Shown here: positions 9,482 through 18,425 of the stretch, piece by piece
Layout of the letters: every line of letters begins with the position of its first letter
Numbering within the stretch: the first letter of the stretch is position 1
Assembly (NCBI RefSeq): GCF_024168485.1
Contig: NZ_JALJVY010000006.1
Coordinates: 186,001-250,000, forward strand
Reading direction: 5' to 3'
Source: Sphingobium sp. OAS761
GTDB lineage: Bacteria > Pseudomonadota > Alphaproteobacteria > Sphingomonadales > Sphingomonadaceae
DNA: 64,000 bases
Position numbers and translations under genes: made by a program
Notes under the pieces: model-generated
What the model was told of the DNA's origin: nothing
Database searches by the model: none
The model's input: the letters and a program-made list of their open reading frames with translations, nothing else

Positions 9482-9703
9482 CGGCGCCGGCGAGAACGAA
9501 AGGCATTTTTGCAAGTGATGGTACGCCTGTATCGCTGCACCGTGGCGACCAAAGGCTTGGCTTCTTTTCTCATATCCGGAAAATTATTCGATAATAGGAA
9601 TTAACATTGACGAATCTCTAAACCCTGCGACTTTGCGCGGATCGGCACGCCAAGGGCCGTGGTCCAATGCTCCATGACGAGAGCGAGTGACGGGAGAGAG
9701 AAA
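9482..9703 (+). promoter_or_regulatory. Promoter region of the TonB receptor 2 operon
   Basis: A 222-bp gap with an AT-rich core at about 9565-9605. It holds CATATC-CG-GAAAATTAT (9571-9587), which resembles the element upstream of the amidohydrolase gene. The perfect arms ATTAT (9583-9587) and ATAAT (9591-9595) surround TCG. A CGGGAGAGAG ribosome site precedes the ATG at 9704. Confidence 0.4.
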
Positions 9704-11977
9704 ATGTCCGTAAGCAGCGCATCGCTGAAATCAGGCACGATAATTGCCATGGCCTGCGTGGCCATGCCCGCCGCCTACGCCCAGAATGTCAAACTGGCCG
9801 AACAGAATACCGATCCCAACGAGATCATCGTATCCGCTCGGCGTGTCGATGAAAGCCTGCAACAGGTCCCGGTTGCGGTCAGCGCGGTGTCCTCGGCCAT
9901 GCTCAAGGATCTCAACGTCCGCACGCCCGATCAGTTGAACGCGGTCGTGCCCAACGTGGCGATGGTCCAGGTGGGCGGCAGTCCCATCGGCAATGTCGCC
10001 TATATCCGCGGCATCGGCACGGGCGACCCCAATGCGGCGCTCGATCCGCCGGTCGCAACCTATATTGACGGCGTCTATATCGGCCGCATGACCGCCGCCA
10101 ACCTGGAGCTGGCGGACGTCCAGCGGATAGAAGTGTTGCGCGGACCGCAGGGGACGCTCTTCGGGCGCAACACGACCGGCGGCGCAATCAGCCTGGTAAC
10201 GCGCGTCCCGGACCCGGAATTCGGGTTCGAACAGCGGGTCACCATCGGTGAGCGCGGCGAGTTCATCTCCCGATCGCGGGTCACGACCGGTGACCTGGGC
10301 CAGAGCGGGTTGCGCGCCACCGCTGTATATCTGCACCGGCAGCGGCACGGCACCCTCAACAGTCCAACTCTGCCCAGCGACCGCGATCCCGGGGCACTCT
10401 CGCTCGACGCATTCTGGACCCGCATCCACGGCGAGTGGGGCAGCGTCACGGCGGATTACACATTTGACCTGATGAATGGGGACTTCATGTCCAATGCCTA
10501 TCAGATCATGGTCGCCAGCGATCGCTTCAAAAATTATTTCGGGCGGTCGGAATCTCTGGGCGGCGCGCCGCTGGTGATGGGGGCCGATGGGCGGATCAAG
10601 AATCTGCCGGTGCTGGAGAGCGACCCGATCGACGTACGATCGCTCGGCCATGCCCTTACTCTCAACGCCGATCTGTCCGACGCCCTGTCCGTCAAGTCGA
10701 TCAGCGCCTACCGCAAATTCCACAAGCTTGGCGTCGCGCCTTATGGACCGGACGGCCTGCGCGGTTCGACCCCGACTGGCGTTCAGGATATGCTCGTCTA
10801 CGCCTCGCGACCCAACCAGTATCAGCATCAATTTTCGCAGGAAGTGCAACTTTACGGGACATCAGGCGACCTTTCCTACATAGGCGGGCTCTATTACTTC
10901 CGCGAAAAGGCGCGCGAAGAAGGAATTTCGCGCGGGACCTTCCTGATTTCCGACACGCTTGCGGCGCCCTTCACATCTCTGACCAATTTTTCGGTGAAAT
11001 CCGTCGCGAAGGCCGCCTTCGGGCAGCTCACCTATCGTCCGTCCTGGGCGGACGAACGACTGGAGATGGCAGGCGGGCTGCGCTATTCGCATGATCGCAA
11101 GGTTTTCCAGCAGACAGCCAGCACCGTCAGAGGCGGCACGGCCAGCTTCGACAATGTGTCCTACAACTTCACGGCCAGTTACCGCATCACGCCCGATGTC
11201 ATGTTGTTCGGCCGGGTGGGCACGGGCTATCGCGCCGGCGGGTTCAACACGCGCGCATCGGCCGGCGCTGATTTCACCTTCAAGCCGGAAAAGGCCAATG
11301 TCTATGAAATCGGCATCAAGTCCGACTTTCTCGACAAGGCCGTTCGCTTCAACGTGACCGGTTTCTATACGAAATATCGCGATTTGCAGGTAAACCAGTT
11401 CAACGGCGTGACCAAGGACGGCACTGTCGGCGATATTTTGAGCGCGGCCGCCGTCTACAAGGGCATCGAGACAGAACTGACCATTCGTCCCGTGCGGGGC
11501 CTGACGCTCTATAGTAATGTCGGCTATACCGACGCCCGGTATGACCGGATTTTCTTCCCCAATCCGGCCACGGGCTTTCTGGAAAATTATGCCGATCAGG
11601 CCTATTTCGCCTACCAGCCAAAATGGACAGTGGCCAACGGCATCAGCTATTCGCAGCCGCTGGCCAGCGTAGGCACATTTCAGGTCCGGCTGGACCACAG
11701 CTATACCAGCCGCCGTTATTTCGCGGCCTCCCCCGCAGCCATTGCGCCATGGACACCGCTGATTTCCGACCCCTCGCACAATGTGTTCAACGCCCGCGTC
11801 TCGCTTTCCGACATTCCGTTGACGGATCGTGTCAAAGGCGATGTCGCGCTGTGGGGCCAGAACATCTTCAGCGAAGAATATATCAACAATGCCATCGACT
11901 TCGGTTCGCTGGGCTTTGCCGGCGGCGTTTACAGCGAACCTGCCCGCTTCGGCGTGGATTTCACCGTGAGGTTCTGA
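9704..11977 (+). CDS. TonB-dependent outer-membrane receptor (receptor 2)
   Basis: A 757-residue receptor with a short signal peptide (cleavage near AYAQN), a TonB-box-like stretch NEIIVSARRVDES, a plug containing VLRGPQGTLFGRNTTGG and a barrel ending in DFTVRF. It is the first gene of a probable operon: the amidohydrolase start lies two bases after its stop. The receptor would import the substrate of the downstream hydrolase and dioxygenase. It is clearly diverged from receptors 3 to 5. Confidence 0.93.
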   Translation: MSVSSASLKSGTIIAMACVAMPAAYAQNVKLAEQNTDPNEIIVSARRVDESLQQVPVAVSAVSSAMLKDLNVRTPDQLNAVVPNVAMVQVGGSPIGNVAYIRGIGTGDPNAALDPPVATYIDGVYIGRMTAANLELADVQRIEVLRGPQGTLFGRNTTGGAISLVTRVPDPEFGFEQRVTIGERGEFISRSRVTTGDLGQSGLRATAVYLHRQRHGTLNSPTLPSDRDPGALSLDAFWTRIHGEWGSVTADYTFDLMNGDFMSNAYQIMVASDRFKNYFGRSESLGGAPLVMGADGRIKNLPVLESDPIDVRSLGHALTLNADLSDALSVKSISAYRKFHKLGVAPYGPDGLRGSTPTGVQDMLVYASRPNQYQHQFSQEVQLYGTSGDLSYIGGLYYFREKAREEGISRGTFLISDTLAAPFTSLTNFSVKSVAKAAFGQLTYRPSWADERLEMAGGLRYSHDRKVFQQTASTVRGGTASFDNVSYNFTASYRITPDVMLFGRVGTGYRAGGFNTRASAGADFTFKPEKANVYEIGIKSDFLDKAVRFNVTGFYTKYRDLQVNQFNGVTKDGTVGDILSAAAVYKGIETELTIRPVRGLTLYSNVGYTDARYDRIFFPNPATGFLENYADQAYFAYQPKWTVANGISYSQPLASVGTFQVRLDHSYTSRRYFAASPAAIAPWTPLISDPSHNVFNARVSLSDIPLTDRVKGDVALWGQNIFSEEYINNAIDFGSLGFAGGVYSEPARFGVDFTVRF

Positions 11978-11979
11978 AC

Positions 11980-13728
11980 ATGCAGTCTTCCCAGCACTAT
12001 GATCTTGTCATTCGCGGCGGCTTCGTCATCGACGGGACGGGCCTCCCGCGTCGGCGCGTCGATGTCGGCATCAGGAACGGCCGGGTCGCGGCGTTGTCGC
12101 ATCTGCGCGATGCGACGGCGGACCGGGAAATCGACGCGACCGGGATGATCGTGGCGCCGGGAATCGTCGACCCGCATACACATTACGATCCGCAGATCAC
12201 CTTTGATCCCTATGCCACCATGTCGTGCTTTCACGGCGTGACGACGGTGCTCGCGGGCAATTGCGGTTTTTCGGCTGCGCCCGTGCGCAGGGACGACCGG
12301 GAGTTCCTGACCGACATCTTCGCCGCCGTCGAAGACATGAACCCGATCGCCCTATCCGGTGTCCCCTGGGACAATTTCGAGACATTTCCGGAATATCTCG
12401 CCTCACTCAAGGGCACATTGGGCGTCAACTTCGCCTGTTATGTCGGCCATTCGAACATAAGGCGCTGGGTGATGGGGGACGCCGCCTATGATCGCGCGGC
12501 CACACCTGAAGAGGTAGAGGCGATGCAGGCGGTCGTCGACGAGGCGGTGGAGGCTGGCGCCGCCGGTCTGTCCTCATCGGCCGCCGCCACGCATCTGGAC
12601 ATAAAGGGGCGGCCCGTTCCGTCGCGCCAGGCGGACCGGCGGGAATTGCTGGCCCTGTCGGCAACCGCCGGCAAGGGGCGGCCGGGCAGCATCTGTTACC
12701 TCCCCGCCAGCGCGATCGGCGGAATGACACAGGATGATTACGACCTGCTGCTTGAAATCGGCGATGCTTCGGGGCTGCCGGTCGTCATCCAGGGCATCGG
12801 CGGCCGCAGCAAGGTCGATGTGCCCACAGCCGGATGGGAAGCGGCATCCAAGTTTCTGGACCTGGCGACGGAGCGTGGCACGCCTGTCTATTCGCTGATG
12901 ATGAGCCGCCCCTTTGACCGGACGGTCGAGATCGGGCCGAACAACGGACATTACAAGGCCTGCTTCGCCTTTCACGAATTCCTGAACCTGCCCGACGACG
13001 AACGCCGCGCCGCGATCTGCGAGCCGGCGTGGCGGGACCGGCTGCGCATGTCGGTCGAAAATTGCAACAAGGACCCCGCGAAGGGCACAACCCTGCCCGC
13101 ACCGCAATGGGGCGACATTTACGTGGTGCAGGTCGCCGAGGAGCGCAATCGTGCGTTGGAAGGGAAATCCATCGCCGATCTGGCGGCCGGTCGCGGCGTC
13201 GCGCCCATGGACGCGATGCTGGACCTTGCCGCGGACGAGGATATGCGCACAACGTTCCGCTGGCGCACCGAGAGCCCGGAATGGGCACAAGCCGTGGACG
13301 TGGCGCAAGGGCATCCTAACATGATCGTCGGCGTCTCCGATGGCGGAGCCCATCTGCACAAGGACGACGGTTCGGACTGGAGTTCCTATTTCCTACGGTC
13401 CTGGGTGCTCGACCGCAAGCGCTGGACACTGGAGGAAGGCGTCCGCCAGATCACGCAGGTGCCGGCCGCCATGCTGGGTTTCTCCGATCGTGGCACGCTG
13501 CGCGTCGGTGGCTGGGCCGACATCATGATCTTCGACCCGGAAACGATCGGCCCTTGGCGCAAGGAATTCGTGCGCGACCTGCCCGGTGACATCGGTCGCT
13601 GGAAGGCTTTGGGAACGGGAGTCAAGGCGACGATCGTCAACGGCCAGCCGATCGTCATCGATGGCGAACTGACCGGTGCGCTGCCCGGGCATGTGGTGGC
13701 ACCCGGCACCGCCCTGGAAGCGGCGTGA
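11980..13728 (+). CDS. Amidohydrolase-3 / N-acyl-D-amino-acid deacylase-like protein
   Basis: The 582-residue protein opens with YDLVIRGGFVIDGTG, the standard N-terminal beta-sandwich of cyclic amidohydrolases. It then has the metal motif GIVDPHTHYD and, late in the chain, GVSDGGAH with the conserved Asp. The family hydrolyses amide or ring bonds (D-aminoacylase, dihydropyrimidinase-like). The start at 11980 nearly abuts the TonB receptor 2 stop, indicating translational coupling. The partner TauD-type oxygenase, cupin and MFS genes suggest use of an imported amide or lactam-like compound. The exact reaction is unknown. Confidence 0.88.
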   Translation: MQSSQHYDLVIRGGFVIDGTGLPRRRVDVGIRNGRVAALSHLRDATADREIDATGMIVAPGIVDPHTHYDPQITFDPYATMSCFHGVTTVLAGNCGFSAAPVRRDDREFLTDIFAAVEDMNPIALSGVPWDNFETFPEYLASLKGTLGVNFACYVGHSNIRRWVMGDAAYDRAATPEEVEAMQAVVDEAVEAGAAGLSSSAAATHLDIKGRPVPSRQADRRELLALSATAGKGRPGSICYLPASAIGGMTQDDYDLLLEIGDASGLPVVIQGIGGRSKVDVPTAGWEAASKFLDLATERGTPVYSLMMSRPFDRTVEIGPNNGHYKACFAFHEFLNLPDDERRAAICEPAWRDRLRMSVENCNKDPAKGTTLPAPQWGDIYVVQVAEERNRALEGKSIADLAAGRGVAPMDAMLDLAADEDMRTTFRWRTESPEWAQAVDVAQGHPNMIVGVSDGGAHLHKDDGSDWSSYFLRSWVLDRKRWTLEEGVRQITQVPAAMLGFSDRGTLRVGGWADIMIFDPETIGPWRKEFVRDLPGDIGRWKALGTGVKATIVNGQPIVIDGELTGALPGHVVAPGTALEAA

Positions 13729-13747
13729 CATCGCAGGAGGAATGCAG

Positions 13748-14590
13748 ATGATGGAAATCCGCAAGGTGACGGGCGCGATCGGCGCCGAAGTAGGCGGGGT
13801 AGACCTTAGCCGGCCGTTGTCGGACGGCGAAATCAGCGCGATCACCAATGCGCTGCATGACCATTATGTGGTGTTCTTCCGCGAACAGCGGCCTTTGTCA
13901 GAAGAGGAACATATGCGCGTGGGCCGCTATTTCGGCACGCTCGACATTTCCGAAATCCAGCCGAAACCATCGTCCAATCGCGAAGTGCTGTGGATGGAGG
14001 CGACATCGGCCAAGGGTCGGGGCGCGGAATATTGGCATCGCGACCGCACCTATCTGGAGGCTCCGCCGCTGGGATCGATCCTGCAATGCATGGTAAAGCC
14101 GGACGTCGGCGGCGATACCTGCTGGACAAGTTCGGTTGCCGCCTATGAGGCATTGTCCGAACCGATACAGGCCTTGGTCGACCGGCTGTCCGCGCTGCAT
14201 TCGATCCGTCCCCTCGCTGCGCGAAGCCAGGACGTACGCGATACGCTGGGAGATAAAATCCACAGCTTTCCGACCGCGGTCCATCCGCTGGTCGAAGTCC
14301 ACCCGGTCAGCGGCCGCAAGGCGCTCAACGTCAACGCCAACTGGACGACCGAGATTATGGGCTTGTCACAGGAAGAAGGCCGGATGCTGCTCGATTTCCT
14401 GCTCGAACATGTCAAGCGGCCCGAATTCGCCGTGCGGTTCCACTGGAATGTCGGCGACGTCGCCTTCTGGGACAACCGGACGGTGCAGCATTGTGCCATC
14501 GCCGATTTCAACACCAGGCGTGTCATGAAGCGGGTCGCGCTCGTCGGGCATCCGCCCAAGGGGCCGGAGAGCCAAGGCATGGCGGCCTGA
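13748..14590 (+). CDS. TauD/TfdA-family 2-oxoglutarate-dependent dioxygenase
   Basis: A 280-residue Fe(II)/2-oxoglutarate dioxygenase. The iron ligands are visible as HRD (His97, Asp99) in EYWHRDRTYLEAPPLG and a distal His248 in TVQHCAIADF, followed by an Arg-rich strand (TRRVMKRVALVG) suited to binding 2-oxoglutarate. The start at 13748 has AGGAGG seven bases upstream; an ATG at 13742 would be too close. Relatives hydroxylate taurine, alkyl sulfates, 2,4-D and similar small acids. It sits between the amidohydrolase and cupin genes in one run. Confidence 0.9.
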   Translation: MMEIRKVTGAIGAEVGGVDLSRPLSDGEISAITNALHDHYVVFFREQRPLSEEEHMRVGRYFGTLDISEIQPKPSSNREVLWMEATSAKGRGAEYWHRDRTYLEAPPLGSILQCMVKPDVGGDTCWTSSVAAYEALSEPIQALVDRLSALHSIRPLAARSQDVRDTLGDKIHSFPTAVHPLVEVHPVSGRKALNVNANWTTEIMGLSQEEGRMLLDFLLEHVKRPEFAVRFHWNVGDVAFWDNRTVQHCAIADFNTRRVMKRVALVGHPPKGPESQGMAA

Positions 14591-14615
14591 ACAACACCAG
14601 GAAAGGATCAGGATC

Positions 14616-15128
14616 ATGGCGGAAGAGCAAGCGCGCTATCCCTTGGCCGGCATCAACGAGAAGGCCCGCTTCACCCAGCTGGAAGACCATAAGTGGCAGG
14701 TCGTTCGCCGCCAGAAGATCGGCGACCGGGTCGTCGAGGCGCGGGAAAAATGGATGGAATGGAACCCCCGCTATAATTCGCTATATGCCGAATGGGATCC
14801 GGGAATGATGATCCGCGCCCATGGCCATAACAGCGATCACATCGTATTCGTGCTCAAAGGATCGATGACTTGCGGCGACCGCGTCTGCGGTCCGGGCACG
14901 CATATCGCGCTGGACCACGGCGACACGTTCGGCCCTTTCATCGCCGGGCCCGAAGGCTGCACATCCTATATGATCATGATGGGCGATCCGGGTTCCTTCC
15001 CGGCCGATCCGGAGGGATTTGAAAAATTGCGCCGGGAACGAGGCGTGGAGCAGCTGCCGGACGCGCAACTCGATATTCCGGAATGGTTCACCGATTCACG
15101 CAATGCGGTCACCAAGGACGGCAGCTGA
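14616..15128 (+). CDS. Cupin-domain protein
   Basis: A 170-residue protein with a single cupin fold. The likely metal-binding strand is RAHGHNSDHIVFVLKG, and a second motif region follows at ALDHGDTFGPF. It could be a small dioxygenase or isomerase, or a non-catalytic binding protein. The second histidine motif is only partly canonical, so I do not assign a reaction. It lies 25 bp after the TauD-type gene and before the MFS gene. Confidence 0.75.
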   Translation: MAEEQARYPLAGINEKARFTQLEDHKWQVVRRQKIGDRVVEAREKWMEWNPRYNSLYAEWDPGMMIRAHGHNSDHIVFVLKGSMTCGDRVCGPGTHIALDHGDTFGPFIAGPEGCTSYMIMMGDPGSFPADPEGFEKLRRERGVEQLPDAQLDIPEWFTDSRNAVTKDGS

Positions 15129-15180
15129 GCCAAAGTTACTTCAGAATGACGGGGCCAACCGCCCGCGCGGAGGTGAGAGG

Positions 15181-16527
15181 ATGACGGACATGGAGGCAGC
15201 AGCCCCGCTGGCGGCGGAAAATGATATGCGCTCTCGTCCGCCGGCTATCAGTGCAGGCCGGCGGCGGGCCATGCTCTTCATGCTCTGCTTCATCTACATG
15301 CTGAACTATCTCGACCGGCAGATCATCGTCATCCTACAGGAGCCGATAAAGCATGAGTTCCAGCTGCAGGATTGGCATCTGGGCTTGCTGACGGGCGCGG
15401 CCTTCGGCTTTTTCTACACGATAATGGGCGTTCCGATCGCTCAGATCGTGGATCGCGGGATCAATCGGGTACGGATGCTGTCGGGCCTGCTGGCGATTTG
15501 GAGTGCCATGACTGCAATCTGCGGCCTGTCGCGCGGTTATGCGCATTTCTTCATGGCGCGCATGGGCGTGGGGCTGGCGGAGTCGGGATTTACGCCCACC
15601 GCCCATGCGCTGATTTCGGACCTGTACCCGCCCGCCGAACGCCCACGCGCGCTCGGGGTATTTTCGGTCGGGATTCCCTTCGGTGTGATGGCCGGCCTCT
15701 CGATCGGAGGGCTGGTCGCGGCCTATTCCGATTGGCGGACGGCGCTGTTCGTTGCCGGCGCGCCCGGCATCGTCGCCGCGATACTATTCTGGCTTTTCGC
15801 CCGCGAGCCGATGCGCGGCGCAATGGACCGGCAACAGAAGGAGGATGGGCACAAGGCACTCATTCCCTTTGGTCAGGCGCTTAAACTGCTGCTGCGTCGC
15901 GCCTCGTTCGTCCATGTCACGATTGCGACGGCCGTTACCTCCTTCGTCGAGGCGGGCATGATGGCCTGGATTCCATCCTATCTGATCCGGTCGCACGGCC
16001 TGCCTTTGTCGCAAGTGGGGCCCAGCATGGGCCTGATCGCAGGCGCGGGGGGCGTCATCGGAACGATGTTCGGCGGCTGGCAGGCGACGCGCTTCGGTCG
16101 CAACGGCATGGACCGGACATTGTGGCTGCCCGTCGTCGGCCTGTTGCTGTGCATACCGCTCTATGCCACGGTCTTCTATGTCGACAGCGGCCGGCTGGCG
16201 CTGGGCATGCTGCTTCTGCCGACGATATTCGGGGCCTTCTGGACAGCACCGGCAATCGCGTTGACGCAAAACCTGGCCCCGGTCGCGACGCGGGCGCGCG
16301 CGGCAGCGGTGCGCATCGTCGCAGCCAACCTGATCGGCGTGTCGGCCGGGCCGCTCGTCTGCGGGATGCTGAGCGATCATTTCGGCAAGGCATATGGCGC
16401 CCCTTCCATCGGGCTGCGCATGGCGCTCATGGTGTTTGCAGGCTTGTTCGCCTGGGCCGCTGTTCACTGGTTGGTCACCGTCCGGGCTCTGCAACGCGAA
16501 AAGGCAGAACTGCCGGCACAGGCCTGA
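15181..16527 (+). CDS. MFS transporter (spinster/organic-acid-like)
   Basis: A 448-residue inner-membrane protein beginning at the ATG after GGTGAGAGG. The first helix carries FMLCFIYMLNYLDRQII, a signature of the aromatic-acid/sugar-phosphate MFS branch. About twelve hydrophobic segments follow, with a charged cytoplasmic loop in the middle. It ends the receptor 2 operon and probably moves the imported substrate, or a product, across the inner membrane. Confidence 0.9.
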   Translation: MTDMEAAAPLAAENDMRSRPPAISAGRRRAMLFMLCFIYMLNYLDRQIIVILQEPIKHEFQLQDWHLGLLTGAAFGFFYTIMGVPIAQIVDRGINRVRMLSGLLAIWSAMTAICGLSRGYAHFFMARMGVGLAESGFTPTAHALISDLYPPAERPRALGVFSVGIPFGVMAGLSIGGLVAAYSDWRTALFVAGAPGIVAAILFWLFAREPMRGAMDRQQKEDGHKALIPFGQALKLLLRRASFVHVTIATAVTSFVEAGMMAWIPSYLIRSHGLPLSQVGPSMGLIAGAGGVIGTMFGGWQATRFGRNGMDRTLWLPVVGLLLCIPLYATVFYVDSGRLALGMLLLPTIFGAFWTAPAIALTQNLAPVATRARAAAVRIVAANLIGVSAGPLVCGMLSDHFGKAYGAPSIGLRMALMVFAGLFAWAAVHWLVTVRALQREKAELPAQA

Positions 16528-16539
16528 CCATCAGCCGAT

Positions 16540-16762
16540 CCGTTCCCTCAGCGCGGCATTCGCGCTGACCGAGCGGAATGACGCGAACCGAATGCCGCCC
16601 ATTCGGCAGCCTGGTCCTCGTCAGATTATTGAGCACTGCCTTGGCCGCGCCATACCCCACCGCATCGGCCATCGACGCCTGTCCTGCCGCCGATGTCAGG
16701 TTTACGATGCCGCCGCTCCCTGCCCCCGCGACGATGTAAAAGCACCCTTCCAGATTCAGCAT
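16540..16762 (-). pseudogene. Remnant of an SDR gene, frameshifted and 5'-truncated
   Basis: The minus-strand translation contains GGIVNLTSAAGQAS followed by GYGAAKAVLNNLTR. These match the catalytic Ser, the YxxxK motif and the following helix of a classical SDR. The sequence then slips frame: AAEWAAFG is read in one frame and HSVRVIPLG in another, where an intact SDR would read on as AAEW...GVRVN. There is no Rossmann N-terminus upstream. I interpret it as a decayed gene next to the F420 segment. Confidence 0.6.
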
Positions 16763-16916
16763 CGCAAATCCTCTCCCAATGCCCTTCGGCCTGCCGACAT
16801 CCGGGTCAACAATGAACGTATGGAGAGATTTTTCGATATTATGGGAAATATTCTGAAATGTCGGAATAGGGCCATGATCATATGGTCATATGCGTGGCTG
16901 CGGTTAGCTTGTCGAA
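16763..16916 (+). promoter_or_regulatory. Probable promoter/operator region of the F420-linked cluster
   Basis: This 154-bp gap upstream of the first gene in the plus-strand run is AT-rich near 16829-16860. Two symmetric elements are present: ATATT (16836-16840) facing AATAT (16847-16851) across six bases, and TGATCATATGGTCA (16875-16888), an imperfect palindrome around CATATG. Either could be an operator, but no regulator gene is adjacent. Confidence 0.4.
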
Positions 16917-17636
16917 ATGACAGCCGAAGCACCGATAAGAGTGTTCACGGACGAAAGCACCGCCCCCCGGGCGGCGATCTTCGCGAGAGGAACAGTGGCG
17001 CGCCAACTGGCGGACGGTTTGCATCGGTCCGGCGTGCGCTGCGCGCCCGTCGCGGGCGAAGCGACCGACACGAACCCGCTTTCCTCCGTCGAAGCCACCC
17101 ATGCGTTCATGTCGACCGTATGCGCAAATCTGGGGGGGGTAGATGCGATGATCCTGAGCTGCGCGGACGAGGATGTCGCGACCCCGCAGCCCATCGCAAC
17201 GATGACGGAAGGCGACTGGATCGCCCGCTGCGAACGCCCCCTGCAAAACGGACGCATCTTCTTTCAGGCCGCGCACGACATGCTGCGCCCGACGGGTGGG
17301 CGGATCATCCTGCTGATACCTTCGCTCGCCATGACCGGTGCCGACGGATTATTGCCTTGGGCGGCAGCGGCTGAAGGATTGCGGTCACTGGCCAAGGCCG
17401 CCGCGCGCGCATGGGGAAATCATGGCATTCGCGTCAACAGCATCGCGGTCCCCGCCGCCCGCCTCGCCGGCATCGAGGCAGAACTGGAACGGCCCGGGCT
17501 GCCCGCGCCCAGCCTGCATGCGGGTTCGGACTGGACGAGTACGGCACAACTGATCGCCACCATGCTGACGCCAGGCTTCGCGGCCGTGACCGGGACAACG
17601 ATCGGCGCGGACGACGGACGGTGGATGACGCCATGA
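16917..17636 (+). CDS. Degenerate SDR-fold protein lacking the catalytic Tyr and Lys
   Basis: The 239-residue protein aligns with SDRs through its second half (GGRIILLIPSLAM, then AWGNHGIRVNSIAVP). At the place of YxxxK it has WAAAA, so both Tyr and Lys are lost. The N-terminal TGxxxGxG cofactor loop is also absent and the NNAG motif is replaced by LSCAD. It overlaps the next, intact SDR gene by 4 bp (ATGA), so the two are translationally coupled. I infer a structural or regulatory partner rather than an enzyme. No strong ribosome site is visible before its ATG. Confidence 0.75.
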   Translation: MTAEAPIRVFTDESTAPRAAIFARGTVARQLADGLHRSGVRCAPVAGEATDTNPLSSVEATHAFMSTVCANLGGVDAMILSCADEDVATPQPIATMTEGDWIARCERPLQNGRIFFQAAHDMLRPTGGRIILLIPSLAMTGADGLLPWAAAAEGLRSLAKAAARAWGNHGIRVNSIAVPAARLAGIEAELERPGLPAPSLHAGSDWTSTAQLIATMLTPGFAAVTGTTIGADDGRWMTP

Positions 17637-18415
17637 GCAAGCGCGACGACTATTTTCTCGATCTGACGGACCGGACAATATTGGTGACAGGCGGCGGCGC
17701 CGGCATCGGTCGCGGCATATGCCTGGCCTGCGGCGATGCGGGCGCGAATGTCGCCATCCTTGCCCCGAGCGAAAACGGCGCGAGGACGCAGGATGCGGTG
17801 AAAGCAAGGGGAGGCTCGGCTCTCTGGGTGCAGGGCGACGTCACCGTCGCGGCCGACGTCGAACGCGCCGTCGCGCGCGCCGTGGAGATTTTCGGTGGGC
17901 TGGACGGCATTGTCCACAACGCCATCGACCGGCGAAGCGGATCGGAAATCGAAATTCAGAATGCAACCGATGACCAATGGGAGTCGGCGATCGGCGTGTC
18001 GCTGCGCGGCGCGTTCAACCTCGCACGTGCCGCCTTCCCCCACCTCCGGCCGGGGCGCGGGCGCCTTTTGCTGATGACATCCCCGGCCGCGATGGAGGGT
18101 GCCGTGCGCCGCCACGCCTATGCCGCAGTCAAGGGCGCCCTGCGCGGCTTTGCCAAGAGCCTGGCAGTGGAATGGGGACGGTACGGAATTTCCGTGACCT
18201 GCCTGTCCCCCCTGTCGATGACACCGGGACTGGAAAGTGCGATCGCCGCCAACCCCGCGCTGAAGGCCCGGCTTGACCGGGTGGTGCCCCTGGCCCGGGT
18301 GGGCGATCCCGAAACCGACATCGCGCCGGTGGTCGCATTCCTTATGAGCAGCGGCTCCGGCTATATCAACGGCCAGACGATCATCGTCGATGGTGGCCGC
18401 TTCACTACCCTCTGA
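17633..18415 (+). CDS. Short-chain dehydrogenase/reductase
   Basis: A 260-residue classical SDR with the cofactor loop TGGGAGIGRG (about residue 20), a catalytic region MTSPAAM, and YAAVK followed by GRYGISVTCLSP. The ATG overlaps the stop of the degenerate SDR-like gene. The first LLM gene starts 10 bp after its stop. Expected role is NAD(P)-linked oxidation or reduction in the same pathway as the LLM enzymes. Confidence 0.9.
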   Translation: MSKRDDYFLDLTDRTILVTGGGAGIGRGICLACGDAGANVAILAPSENGARTQDAVKARGGSALWVQGDVTVAADVERAVARAVEIFGGLDGIVHNAIDRRSGSEIEIQNATDDQWESAIGVSLRGAFNLARAAFPHLRPGRGRLLLMTSPAAMEGAVRRHAYAAVKGALRGFAKSLAVEWGRYGISVTCLSPLSMTPGLESAIAANPALKARLDRVVPLARVGDPETDIAPVVAFLMSSGSGYINGQTIIVDGGRFTTL

Positions 18416-18425
18416 AGGATGTGCC

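Noticed and set aside
11623..11979. Upstream extension of the amidohydrolase frame
   Set aside because: It overlaps the 3' end of TonB receptor 2. The amidohydrolase fold begins at the ATG at 11980.
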